From: Adineta ricciae | Lineage: Eukaryota > Rotifera > Eurotatoria > Adinetida > Adinetidae | Assembly: GCA_905250025.1 (NCBI GenBank) | Contig: CAJNOJ010000155.1 | Location: forward strand, 133,912 to 197,911 | DNA: 64,000 nucleotides | Reading direction: 5' to 3' | Shown: positions 13,244 through 24,963 of the stretch, piece after piece | How positions within the stretch are numbered: the first letter of the stretch is position 1 | Layout: each line of letters starts with the position of its first letter | Notes under the pieces: generated by a model | The model's database searches: none | What the model saw: the letters and a program-made list of their open reading frames with translations, nothing else | Told to the model about the DNA's origin: nothing | Program-made: the position numbers and the translations under genes

Positions 13244-16200
13244 TGAATGTAAGAATAATAAGAAAATATTGTCGGCTTATATGTTGAAGAATAAAGAACA
13301 AAGGTAAATACTTTTTTTCTTTAAATTCGAAACGACCGATAAGTTCGTGTCGTAACAAGAAGAATTAAAATGTAGATTTTTGTTAAAAAAAACTCGAAGG
13401 ATATTAACTTTATTAGATGGAGGACATGATACGATAACTTCTATATGTTTTTGTTTCTTTTCTGCAAATTCTATTACGTTTTCGTCGATGATCATTATGT
13501 CCTTATGATGACTTTTTGTCACTCCGTCGCTCCGGTGATCTTCTCTTTAATCTCCCTATGTAATCATGTTTTTCTCGTAATTATTGTTGGTTCTCTTCAA
13601 TAGACTTTCAACACATCATCTTTCATTTTCTCCCCACTCCTACTCATAATCACTTAGTCTTGAATTAACTATTAAATCAACATCTATCTAACAATGATCA
13701 AAAGGTTCGTATGTGTGAATATAATTTACCTTCAAGATAATTCACCTGGTTTTACAAAATATTAACTGCAATCCGATCGATTGTACTTTCGTAAAATAAA
13801 TGATGATTTGGTCTTTTTCTCTTCGCAACGGGAATTTTCTATTATTTGGACGTTAGTCATTGAGCAATACAACTTTTACTCGTATAGATATCACTTTATG
13901 ATTGTCACGTAAGGATTGAAAGTCTCTGTTTTACAGGAAAGATCATTCAAATTCATATGGGCGAATCATAGAAAACAGGCACATCGAAACGATTAACCAT
14001 TACTATATTCGACGTTGCCTTCATGACTAATTGAATGCTCATTGGAAAGAGCTTGACTGAATATCGTTTCATTTGAGAATGATACGAACTCACAATAATA
14101 ATTTTACTTCATTCATTCGAATAATATGAATTGCTGACTGCAACCGTGACAGTGTCTCTATTTGATTGAACATATAATAGCTTTGTAAGAGAATTGTAGT
14201 GACTAATAGATTTAGACTAGCATCGTCAACGGCATAGTCATTTTCTTGATCATTTTAAAAGAACAGAATGACGAAAAATTTCAACAATTCGAAATAAATG
14301 AATACAATACTTCGCGAGGTAACATCTTCGACGAAAAATGTTGATTTCATTTGATTACATTATACACGTTTTCATTGTTCAAATTGGCTGCCACTGAAAT
14401 TCGTTTCTTTCTATATTCTGAACATAAATACGTCTCGATATTCTTTCAAATCGATTAATCAATCGAATTTGACAAATGGAAATGATATTAGAACACATCT
14501 TTTATAATACAAGCTTCATCTTGTTGAGCAGAATGGCACTGGTGCGTTACATGTATGTGTTTCTCAAAACAAGAGTTATCTTTCTACCCAGGACGATGGC
14601 TCCTGAACCAGGATTCCATGAATTTCCGACAAAATCTTAAAGAAAACTCGCCATTTCTGAGCGGAATCCGATGGAGAAATGCGGTAACCATTTCCAGCTA
14701 CCGGGTTTGATATGTTCTTGTTGTATGGACTTATCTTGAGGAAAGTCCTATTGAAACGTATGATGAAAAAGCTTGACTGAAGGTATTTTTATCCTTTTGA
14801 CTCAATTCAATCTTTTGCTTTTAAAAAATCGAATTGGAAGATTCTGAAAAAGAAGCAACTGATCGACTTCGAAAATTGAGCTTTCTGTGTATGTAATTGT
14901 TCTCTTCCATATATACATGATAAAGATTGAATATGAATGATCTTTCTTTCAATAGATGACAATGAAACGATGGATATGATAAGTAAGATCAATTCAATCG
15001 ATATTACATCCATTTTTATAAGGTAATTTAAAAAATATTCATACAGTCTTATCATGTCATGTATTGTTCATTCGTTTTAGAGAAAAGAAAAGATCGAACG
15101 CATAAAAGTAAAAATTAATTTGATATTAAAATTATTCAATATATCTGTCAAACATATGACGTGCCTATCATCATATACTTGATCAAATTTTAACCTAAAA
15201 TTAAAATAAAATAGTTTATATATAAAATATAGTTTTTTGAAGATTTGTGTATTAGACTATGCCTTAATTTCAAATCCAATTGTGAGGTCATTTTAATCTG
15301 CAATCTACTATTTGAAAAAACATGACATAATAAAAACTGCATGCATAAATTTGACAAAACCCCAGCTTATTGTTAAAGCAATATTTTTCATCTTAGTTTG
15401 CCTCATGACATGATGATTGCTTTTTATTACTAGTTGGTTTCCTCTTTTCAAACTAATATCCATGATTAAGACTTCAGGTTCTCATACTTTGCTTCACAAA
15501 GTGAACGAAATGATTGAATTCCCGTCCCGTCTTGTTTATCAGAAAACAATGCATCACGTTTTCTTTTGAAATATCTGCTTTAGGATAGCCATGGGTCAAT
15601 TTTCATTGATTTACAAACGGCATTATACTCTTAATTTCTTTCAGATTAGAGAACAACTGATGCTAAAGCGATCAGAGCCTTTCTGAAAATTTCAATGAAT
15701 CGTAAATATGTGCTCTATTCACAGTTATTAAAAAAAGCTTATTTACTACGCGATTTATAGAATCAAAAACAAATTTCTTCATGATGATTATAAAAAGTAA
15801 AGTATCAAAAAGCAAGAAATTTATTTTTGAATTTCACGCTACCATCCACGTGTATCAAACGAGTAAATAAAGACCAATATACCTCGCCGTACTTCAACTG
15901 GACTTTTGTTCTTTCATAGATCTACGTCAACTTTATACTCTTGTAATGCGCATCTATGGTAGATTTAACAACAACTAAAAGTATGGGAATATAACTTTGA
16001 AGTGCAGTTTTGTCTTATGTTTGGTAAAATAACTGAAGGATCACCGATTTTTGTCGTTCAGAAACATTTCATTTGAGTATTTTCCGACTTGTTTACAAAG
16101 GATATTGAGATCAATAAGACATAAGTACTTGATTGCTTTTGACAAGCTTTATTATTATGATCGTTGTCTTAGCGTCTTTTACGACTTGAGTATAAATACT

Positions 16201-16340
16201 TTGTCCTCTGAGGGAGTTTTATGATATTTTCTGTTCGATTTATCGTTAGCCCTTGAAAGATTTCTATGTCGACAGAGACGATATAAAAACATGCACAAGC
16301 CTCATTCGAAATAAACTTTTATCGCTGACAATCTTCACTT
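13244..16340. other. Gene-poor spacer of about 3.1 kb
   Basis: No convincing coding exon. The minus-strand frames at 13277-13522 (starts with GTG, next to the F-box gene) and 14807-15055 look like chance openings. A patch at about 14575-14735 is less AT-rich than its surroundings and has short inverted repeats (for example GAAATG...CATTTC around 14670-14695). The last 150 bases should hold the promoter of the first FABP gene. Confidence 0.4.
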
Positions 16341-16916
16341 ATGGCGAGCAGTGGCTGTGACGGACTCAAAGGTACTTGGGATTATGTACGTAGGGAATGA
16401 TCTTCATTTTGTTCGGTTTATATGTGAATATTTGTATGAATAGGTCGATGGAGAGAACTTCGATGAATATATGAAAGAACTTGGAGTTGGAATGGCGACA
16501 CGTTTAGCAGCGAAAGGAGTTAAACCACGTCTTGTTATAAGTGAAAACGGTGGTAAATGGTCTGTTCGATCGGAAAGTTCAATCAAAACAACTTCTTATG
16601 AATTCACACCTGGTGTTGAATTCAACGAAACAACACCCGATGGACGTGAAGTCAAAGTAGGAATCTATGCGCATTTCGATTCCGATCTATCTTTTGGTTT
16701 TCTAGTCAACTATCAACTTCGAAGGAAACAAATGGGTTCATACGTCAGTTGATAAAAACGGAAAGAAATCCGTCGTAACACGTTATGTTGATGACAAAGG
16801 TCAACAAATGATCGTAAGACACTTTTGACAGTCCTTTGCTTAGAGAAGATGTGATGTGTTTGTAGGACATGGAATGTGGTTCAGTCAAAGCCCGTCGTTG
16901 GTACAAACGTGCTTAA
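16341..16916 (+). CDS. Fatty-acid-binding protein (FABP/CRABP family), copy 1
   Basis: The CDS is join(16341..16385, 16444..16656, 16706..16813, 16866..16916), 138 residues. All introns are phase 0, and the four-exon/three-intron pattern is the classical FABP gene structure. The protein is a small cytosolic beta-barrel that carries fatty acids or retinoids: LKGTWDYVDGENFDEYMKE (the family's G-x-W start), LGVGMATRLAAKGVKPRLVI (helix-turn-helix lid), GGKWSVRSESSIKTTSYEF, FNETTPDGREVK, and C-terminal DMECGSVKARRWYKRA. The Arg/Tyr pair near the C-terminus (ARRWYKR) fits the carboxylate-binding R-x-Y position. Its 3' half is identical or nearly so to copy 3, but differs from copy 2. A polyadenylation signal lies near 17020-17030. 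Confidence 0.92.
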
Positions 16917-17687
16917 CAAGCAAAAGTCTTCATCGTGTATCAAGAGACTTTTGTGAAAAACTTCTCTCTTTTATTTCTATATTTTTCTCATCATTAAAAA
17001 TGTCTTTAGTCTTCTTAGATAATAAACATCCGACATCAGTTGCTACTTTTCCGATGTTGCCCTCATAATCTCAGTCAGCGTGCACAGATGTCCAACTCAT
17101 GATGTTTTACTTGAATAATATCTGAACTGTTCAGGTACAAACACTTAGAAAACAAGCAAAGTACTTAAATATATTTAGTCTTCACTAAATTGACAATAAA
17201 CAGATCCAAATCGAATAGATTAATCATAATATTCTCAGACTTCGAAGTCGAAGAGAAAACTCTGACATGTAAAACATCTTGTTTTATATTATAAACATAG
17301 CTTTGCCATAAATAAAAAGTAATTTTCTTCGACAAAAATAACAAAACATGATCACCAGAGCCCGTTGTCTTTCCGCGTACTCGTTTTTCTTTCTTTTTCT
17401 TGATGCAGTCGTCTGCAGAGTTGTCGATTCTTCTCAATTAGTCTAACTCCTAACATATATTTACTGTTGTTCTTCTCAACTAAGTAAACCTTATCGTTCC
17501 TCAATACTTTTTCTTCCCTTATCATCTTATCTTCTCTATTCTCATTCTTTATTTTCCCCATTTTTTTTTTATCTCAATAGACCTTGATCTTTGAGAATTA
17601 TTCATGTGTGAAATGAAAATCACCAATGGCAAATTTCTCTTTAGATTCCGCATATTTACATTCATAATCTTCACTCAGAAAACCGAC
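16917..17687. other. Spacer between FABP copies 1 and 2
   Basis: About 770 bases. It contains the 3' UTR and AATAAA of copy 1 and the promoter of copy 2. Open frames on the minus strand (17165-17561) are low-complexity and lysine-rich; I do not call a gene. Confidence 0.45.
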
Positions 17688-18280
17688 ATGACGAGCGGTA
17701 GTATTCAAGCACTCAAAGGTACATGGGATTATGTACGTAAGAATCGATTTTTCACTCGGATCAATTGTTCATTGAAGATTTTCTGAGGTATTCTAGGTGG
17801 ATAGCGAGAATTTTGATGAATTCATGAAAGAACTTGGCGTGGGTTGGGCGATACGTATGGCAGCTAAAGGCGTGAAACCACGCCTTGTCATTAGTGAAAA
17901 TGATGGCAAATGGAATATTAAATCTGAGAGTACTTTCAAAACTGTTGCATATGATTTCACTCCTGATGTAGAATTTAACGAAACAACACCAGATGGACGT
18001 GAAGTGACAGTACGAATAATTTTGTGTCGGAATAACAGGTGTATATTATCATTTTCTTTTAGACAGTCATTCATTTTCATGGTGATAAATGGGTCAATGT
18101 TAGTATTGATAAAAATGGAAAAAAATCTGTGATAACACGTTATGTTGATGATAAAGGTCAACAAATGATCGTAAACTATTCGATTTGTTGCTATGGAAGA
18201 TAATCTTTGATGTTTTTACTTTATAGGACATGGAATGTGGTTCAGTCAAAGCTCGACGTTGGTATAAACGTGCATCATAA
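17688..18280 (+). CDS. Fatty-acid-binding protein, copy 2 (the divergent middle copy)
   Basis: The CDS is join(17688..17732, 17797..18009, 18063..18170, 18227..18280), 139 residues. It has the same exon lengths (exon 2 = 213, exon 3 = 108) and phase-0 introns as its neighbours. Protein features match: LKGTWDYVDSENFDEFMKE, LGVGWAIRMAAKGVKPRLVI, DFTPDVEFNETTPDGREVT, VIHFHGDKWVNVSIDKNGK and C-terminal DMECGSVKARRWYKRAS. Its introns do not align with those of copies 1 and 3, and exon 3 has many replacements, so it has evolved separately for longer. An AATAAA lies at about 18368. A cytosolic lipid carrier, possibly with shifted ligand preference or expression; those last points are inference. Confidence 0.92.
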
Positions 18281-19562
18281 CTATTATCAAAACACCGTTT
18301 CTCTATAAATCTCGTATATTCAGTTGAAGTATACAACAAGTAGATATTTGTGATTCATTTAATCTTTTAATAAATGAAATCTAGATTTTTGCTTTATTAA
18401 AGTATTTCATTGTGTACGACCTGCCTTGAGCTATTTGAAAATTAGTAGAATTATGAAAAATTAATTATGTTTCAATGGAATAAAGCATCAATCTATAACT
18501 AATCTAGTTTTAAGATAATCTATCTTATTCACTCGAGATAGTCATGTAAGATTAACGATTCCTTCAAGATATTGAACATTGACATTGTTTGTGAATTATA
18601 TAATTTTGTATGCCGTTATCTATTTACCTTTTTCTATATAGTTAGAGAATATCTGTCACATTCGAGGCACAATATACATTTGCACTACAGAAACATAACC
18701 AGGTCATGCGAAGTTCTCATTCGAGTCTTTGAAAAAAAACCAATTTCCTAGTTCATTTAGTATAAACTATTCTGGATATATTTTTAATTAGCCTGATTGA
18801 CATTATGTGCTCATATTAACATCTACAAATAGCTTCTTTACTCTAGAAAACATCAGAGACAAATGACGGGTTGATTTTGTCATAGACAACATCAAACTTT
18901 GGGGATCTTTCTGCATCACCCATCATATCAGATAATCTACGATTGTTGAAAATAATGTTCGGAAGTTAAAAAAAATATAAATTTCTCTACTTGTTGAGTT
19001 CGTATAGACTTTCTAAAAGAAAATTCTTGCTATCATCGGTTGAATTTGAATCAATTTGATCTCTGTGCAAACGTTTCGCCTCTCTCATAAATGCAAAGCA
19101 CTCATTATGAAGATAAACATCGTATAAACGAAAGAACACTTGTCGAAGTGATGTTTTATCATAGAAGATGATGCAAACCTCTTCATTATTTTCATTTAAA
19201 CTCTATCTAGAGTCCATGTAATGATGATGACTGTATCGTATCTATGTGTTATTAACGATTTGCTTTCGTTCGTTCTTTTTTCGTTCGATGAAACAATACC
19301 AAGACATAGAACAATATCATTTTCAAGAGTAAATATGCGTGCAGTTGGTTTTAACCAATTGAAATGTTAGTTCTCTCGTTTTTACTCTTATCATACATCT
19401 CTTTCTTTCTCTTATTCCTTGTATATTTGGACAACCTTCGGCCTTTCTATAGAAAATTATTCACCGGGTTAACCAATATAAAAGCGTTGGCAAATTTTCG
19501 TTTAGGTTGCACTTTTCCTTTTGAATACCATTGTTTTTCGCTTAATTTAACAACATACAAAT
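18281..19562. other. Spacer between FABP copies 2 and 3
   Basis: About 1.28 kb of AT-rich DNA with no supported exon. It should carry the 3' end of copy 2 (AATAAA near 18368) and the promoter of copy 3. The plus-strand opening at 19364-19576 runs into the copy 3 start in another frame and is hydrophobic by chance. Confidence 0.45.
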
Positions 19563-20127
19563 ATGGCTGGTGTTGAAGCACTCAAAGGACGTTGGGATTA
19601 TGTATGTATGACCATCATTTCTATGAAAAGATAACATTTATGCATATGTAGGTTGATGGAGAAAACTTCGATAACTACATGAAGGAAATCGGTGTTGGAA
19701 TGGCGACACGTTTGGCAGCTAAAGGAATTAAACCACGTCTTATCATTAGTGAAGACGGTGGTAAATGGACTGTTCGATCAGAAAGTTCAATCAAAACTGT
19801 TTCATACGACTTTACACCTGGTGTTGAATTCAACGAAACAACACCCGATGGACGTGAAGTCAAAGTAGGAATCTATCTACAGTTCGATTCCGATCTATCT
19901 TTTGGTTTTCTAGTCAACTATCAACTTCGAAGGAGACAAATGGGTTCATACCTCAATCGATAAAGATGGAAAGAAATCCGTCGTAACACGTTATGTTGAT
20001 GACAAAGGTCAACAAATGATCGTAAGACACTTTTGACAGTCCTTTGCTTAGAGAAGATGTGATGTGTTTGTAGGACATGGAATGTGGTTCAGTCAAAGCC
20101 CGTCGTTGGTACAAACGTGCGGAATAA
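19563..20127 (+). CDS. Fatty-acid-binding protein, copy 3
   Basis: The CDS is join(19563..19601, 19652..19864, 19914..20021, 20074..20127), 137 residues. Exon 1 is two codons shorter than in the other copies (MAGVEALKGRWDY). Exon 2 gives VDGENFDNYMKEIGVGMATR and FNETTPDGREVK; exon 4 gives DMECGSVKARRWYKRAE. From 19968 to 20120 the DNA is identical to 16760-16912 of copy 1, including the whole 52-base third intron, whereas exon 1 and intron 1 are quite different. AATAAA occurs at about 20205. Function as for copy 1: cytosolic fatty-acid or retinoid transport. Confidence 0.92.
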
Positions 20128-20551
20128 ATTATGAATTTTTTCTTAAGCAATGGACATTTCGTACATCCTTAGTTCTATTCTTTTCAAACTTTCATTTCTG
20201 TATTAATAAAATAAAAGTTGTATGAAAATCAAATGAAAGATTTGTCGTTTAATTCCAAGTTTAAATTGAAATCAATTTGAAAAATGTTTGGCAGTATGCG
20301 AATAGATAAAGATCTGCATAGTGCAATGTGAAAGTTGATAACAGTATGAAGTGTAACTTCTCTTTTAGCTATTTTTATCCTGTCCAGATTGTGTTGTTTT
20401 GAATGCAAGATAGAAGAGTTATTTGATAGACAAATAGAAAAACTCTCGTTATCTATTCAAGCAGATGTTAGTTAGAAAAATGTACAATCTGACAAAATTC
20501 AAGATATAAAACAAAAAAAATCACAGATAAAAACAGAGGTCTATTCATTGT
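20128..20551. other. Convergent spacer between FABP copy 3 and the RRM/coiled-coil gene
   Basis: About 420 bases containing the 3' ends of two converging genes. AATAAA is present near 20205 (plus). No other feature was seen. Confidence 0.4.
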
Positions 20552-21550
20552 CTACAAAGAATGCTCTATATTAATCTGCCGAAGACGAGCTTGGTCGTGA
20601 AGGTTCTCGTTGAATAACTTTTTCCATCGATGATTTTCTTCAATTAAACGTTCGTATTCAAATAGACTGTCGAGAGTTAGACGTTGTAGACGAATACGTT
20701 CTTTCGCCATGTTTTCCCATTGAATTTTCAATACGTCAATCATTCGTTCATGTTCAGTTTCTAAATGATTGGTTCGATCCGAATATTTCCATCGAAGTTG
20801 AGCTGCGTGTTCATCGACATTCAATGTCAACGTAGGAGAAATGAATTGATTCGAGGGTGTGTCGCGATTTTCATTGAAGGAGAGTTTCGCGGTTATAGGT
20901 CGAGCTCTAAACTAATTAGAAAAGTGAATTAATAAGAGAAAATGGAAGAAAACTGACTTTTGTTGGTATTGAGCCCGCCGACGCGCCAGTTGTTCATTAT
21001 AACATTTTTCAATTTCGATCAACTGATTGTCGATCCAATGTGGTCGAGATAAACAACAAATATCGACTGGATCGTAGTCATCAAATTCAATCAAGACGTT
21101 TTTCTCATCGAATCGATCGAAACGTGTTATCTGACTGGATATTGTCTTGAGATAATCACGAATGAGATGATCTTTAGGTAAAATGTCTTGATGATTTTCG
21201 TGAGGAATGCGAAGAAGGATTTTATTTGTTGTTGTTTGAGATTCGTATGGATATCGACGTGTTATTGGTAAACAACGATGGACAAATAATTGATAATCAT
21301 CGAGAAAATACGGACGATGTGACATGATTTCATCAATATTTTCTTGTTTGTCAAAAATGAGAATGATGAATGGTTGAGAGAGGATTACAGAAGAATTTCT
21401 CAATGTTCGATGTCTCAAATTCGCACTGAGAATCACACCGAATCGATTGAAGAGATTTATTATCTGTTTGACATTGCTTTTCGGTGGTAAATTATCAATC
21501 TGAATTTGATTTTGAAATTGTTCGAAAGATTGATCAATATACGCGGGCAT
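20552..21550 (-). CDS. RRM-like RNA-binding protein with C-terminal coiled coil
   Basis: The CDS is complement(join(20552..20906, 20958..21550)), 315 residues, one 51-base intron. ATG at 21550 (MPAYIDQSF...). Residues 15-90 resemble an RRM (IQIDNLPPKSNVKQIINLF as RNP2 and helix 1, then FGVILSANLRHRT and IILIFDKQENIDE). A second, weaker RRM-like unit follows (NKILLRIPHEN ... NVLIEFDDYDPVDICCL). The C-terminal 100 residues are charged and helical (LETEHERMIDVLKIQWENM, LFEYERLIEENHRWKKLF), as in a coiled coil. An RNA-binding role is inferred from fold-like spacing; the RNP1 aromatic motif is degenerate. I do not recognise an orthologue. Its start is about 260 bases from the COG4 stop, same strand. 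Confidence 0.6.
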
Positions 21551-21807
21551 GAAACACAAAAATCAATCTAAAATTTATTTTCAAATGCTAAGTTCTCCTT
21601 GCAGATCATCTTTTCATTCGATGTTCCAAACACTTCTTCATAGTTTATTGTATAATCATGGAGAATGAATTTTATCTTTTCTTCGCTGAGTTTGTAGAAG
21701 ACCCAGACTCGACAAATGACAAAAAGCAAACTTTGAGGTTAGAGATTTATTTAATGATAATAAATAAGAATATTGAAATGAAAAGAGCATGAACAAACGG
21801 AATGAAA

Positions 21808-24778
21808 TCACAGTTTCAATGCCCGAACATCATCACTACGAAAGTCCGTCCTAAAGATCGAAAATCATATTCGTAAATCTCCACCACCTATCGTGCCAAT
21901 TCGATTTACCTTAAACTAAGAATCTGTCGCACTTCCGATGGTGTTAAACGCCAAGTAATTTTGCCCGAAGTTGGATCCCAATAGTCATAAATTTCTTTTA
22001 ACTAAAATTAGAACCACGAGAAATAACTTGAAACGATATTTTTGTCTTAAAAAATTACTTTTTCCAATGTAAGTAATGTCGCTATTTGTGTAAGACGTTG
22101 GAATTTATCACGAATAGGAAGACTAGTGGCACTTGTCAAATATGTCATCAATGAGCGAACTTCTTTATCGAATTGAAGGCCGCCCAACTACAAATTTTGA
22201 AAGATTAGTCATGAATTCGAAGAGATCTGTGAACATACTCGATTGAATCCACATTTCGACAGCACTTTCTCCCACATTGTCACGATTTCATTCGTCGATG
22301 CACTGATCAGTCGATCGTAGTTACCTATCCTAAGTGCTCCCTAAAATAAATAATCGTTTTTGGAAAATCCGCACAACACGAATCAAATTACTTTGAACGA
22401 AACAAATAATTGATCGATTTGCAGAATAAAATTTTGTATAAATGGATCATTGGCATCAAATTGCGAATACTCATCCTGAAGAAACGATGTCAAATCGTGT
22501 CAATCAAACGTTTCACTGTCTTACTTCTGATAATTTATGATTCATGGTTATATAAGCATCTAATAATGTCTTAATTCGTGGTTTAATCGCACTTGAACAT
22601 AACTGCTGACACGCGAATTCAATTAAATCTTTAAAACGATTGGCCAATGAATTAAATTCATTTAGACGAGTCTAAAAACGTCAAATTGAATTCTCTCAAT
22701 CGAGAAAATCACCATTTCTTACATCGACTTTGGTTCGCGTCTCCTCATTCAATATCAAACTCCTTTTTACTTCTTCTTCTAGTAAATTTTTCAAAATATG
22801 TAAATTTTCATGTGTAATTTCCACGTTGTCAAATGTCGATAAAAATGTTTGTTTCAATTTTTCAATATCACTGCCTTGTAATTTACCTAATTGAATACTC
22901 GATTGAATAACTGTATATGCTTGCGATAGATCAAAGCCAGATGGATATCCGGACTTCAATCGAGTGTACAATTGCTCGCGATACACAGAATCAAGGATAC
23001 TAACAGCATGTTTCAACATATTACATATACCATCGACATTTGAAGTCGACACGGAACGTCTAGAAGAAGAAAAAATGTCAATGTAATTGCTATCAAAATC
23101 TTAAGGTAACGTGGAATTGAATGTGTGATTATCTGAATTGAAACTTACTTGAGACACTTTCGTAGAATGAAGAACACATCATCAACCATATTCGGTGAAT
23201 CGAGTAAAATAGCTTTGTAAATGCTTTCACGCATGAAATAATCTTCAATGAGAATATATTGCTGGATAAATGAATGTAAGATTCCATTTAGACCAGAATC
23301 ATTAAGAAATCGTTCGATTTTTTTCAATTGTTCTACACATTCATTGGTTTTCGCGTTATCAACCAATGGAAAAGCTAATTCACAATCTGCATTCAATCGT
23401 CGACGAATAAAACGTATATAAACTTCGCAAGTTGCATTAATTAAAGTAATTTCAGTGAGGAAATCGTCTAATTCTCTAGGATCAGTTTTATCTGTTGTTG
23501 TTGAATCCATCGGCATTAGATTCGTCGACGTTCCTGCAAGTGTTCGTTGCATCGATGACGATGAATGTTGAATTCGTCGGTAGATCGTATCGAACTGACG
23601 TTCAGATTTGAAAGAACGAATTGCATTCTCCACTTGTTTATCACACGCAGACTGAAGCATCGAAATAAAGTTAAATAGTTTTCCCGGACCTAAATAAACG
23701 ACAGTGTGAGTCTGAAGAAAACAATGGAGAAGATTTTTACCGTAGTAGCTCTCAACAATCGGTTGACAACTTTCGATCTTCGTCGCAATAAAATCTAAGA
23801 AAGTTTTCAAATGATCCGAATATCGGACTGGATATCGTTTGTGATTAAACGGTATTTGCAGAGTCGCTTGTAGAGTCTTTTCACCATATTCCTTGATCTC
23901 CGAACAAAGATGTTTACAAAATTTTTCCAATCCAACTTGATCAAGTTTCAATAAAGGAAAGATTTTAAAGAAACGCATAGCATCTGGTAAATAACCAGCT
24001 TCGACTGCTTGATCGAATTTGACATTTACGATTTCGATTAATTTCGCCTTTGCTTCTTCGAGAGAGAGCAGAGCATGATGAAGACTACTTCCTAAAACGA
24101 AAAATTTAGCCAGATGGAAACAAATAATCGATGGGCAACCTTCAGTTGGATCACTACTCAATTGAAGTGAAGCTGGGTCGATATTCAAATATCGGTGAAT
24201 ATGAGCAGCAGCCTAAATAATTGAAATGATTGTGTGCTGGTGTTTTAGGCAAATGTAGACTAACTTGCTCGTATTCTTCGAATTCTAAAGCCTTCTTCAC
24301 ACCATCTGTGCATTTTTTCAGATCGATGATATCATTTGCTCGTCGAAGACAAGCCACAACGTGTCTCTAGAAGATTTCACAATGGGAATCGAATCCTGCG
24401 AATGAAAGTGTCTAACTAACCTTTGTTACGTCTAATTCTCGAACTTTTTTACTAATATTATCTGCCAATGCTGCGGTAAATGTAATTGTGTTCGATAGAT
24501 TATGTGCATCTTGTGTGATGATTTGTAATGCTGGTCTAAAATCATCAGATTTTCGGCAAAACTTCTTGATGATTAGTTATACAAACGTGAGATTTTTAAT
24601 CGTAGTTATTTGCTTTTCAGTCGAATCTTGATTTGAGAGTAAAACGGATAGTTCATCATTTAGAACTTCCTTTAATCGAATAAAAATGTGGATTTTTTCA
24701 AGAAAACTAGAATGCTCTTACTTCACGTATGTTCAGTGTTTCTAATTCTTTTTCTAATTGATTTAAATCTGTCAACAT
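21808..24778 (-). CDS. COG4: Conserved oligomeric Golgi complex subunit 4
   Basis: COG4 is a core subunit of the COG tether that captures vesicles in retrograde transport within the Golgi. The gene has about a dozen exons with short introns. The first exon encodes [19 protein letters not shown], matching the helical N-terminus. Later exons carry [48 protein letters not shown], a [20 protein letters not shown] block, [21 protein letters not shown] text, [14 protein letters not shown], and at the C-terminus the diagnostic [15 protein letters not shown] followed by [12 protein letters not shown] and stop TGA at 21808-21810. The order and spacing match animal COG4 throughout. The start at 24778 is 185 bases from the ES1 start on the opposite strand, a probable shared promoter. 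Confidence 0.92.
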
Positions 24779-24963
24779 TTTGATGATTTGAACAAAAAGA
24801 AATGAAATGACACGTTTCACATTTTTTTAGATGTATATTACATTCTATCGCTTTGTTCATTGGTCAGATTTGATCCAATGGCAAGACGTGATTAGTTTGA
24901 TTGGCTTTCATTGGTAAAGTTTCACATCTCTTTTATTTATCGTAAACAAAATCATCTTTCGCA
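24779..24963. promoter_or_regulatory. Short head-to-head promoter region between COG4 and ES1
   Basis: Only 185 bases separate the COG4 ATG (minus) and the ES1 ATG (plus), so both core promoters and 5' UTRs must lie here. No TATA-like element is positioned convincingly for either gene. Bidirectional use is inferred from geometry. Confidence 0.5.

Noticed and set aside
13277..13522. 81-codon minus-strand frame next to the F-box-like gene
   Set aside because: Begins at GTG and has no similarity I recognise. More likely 5' flank of the F-box-like gene.
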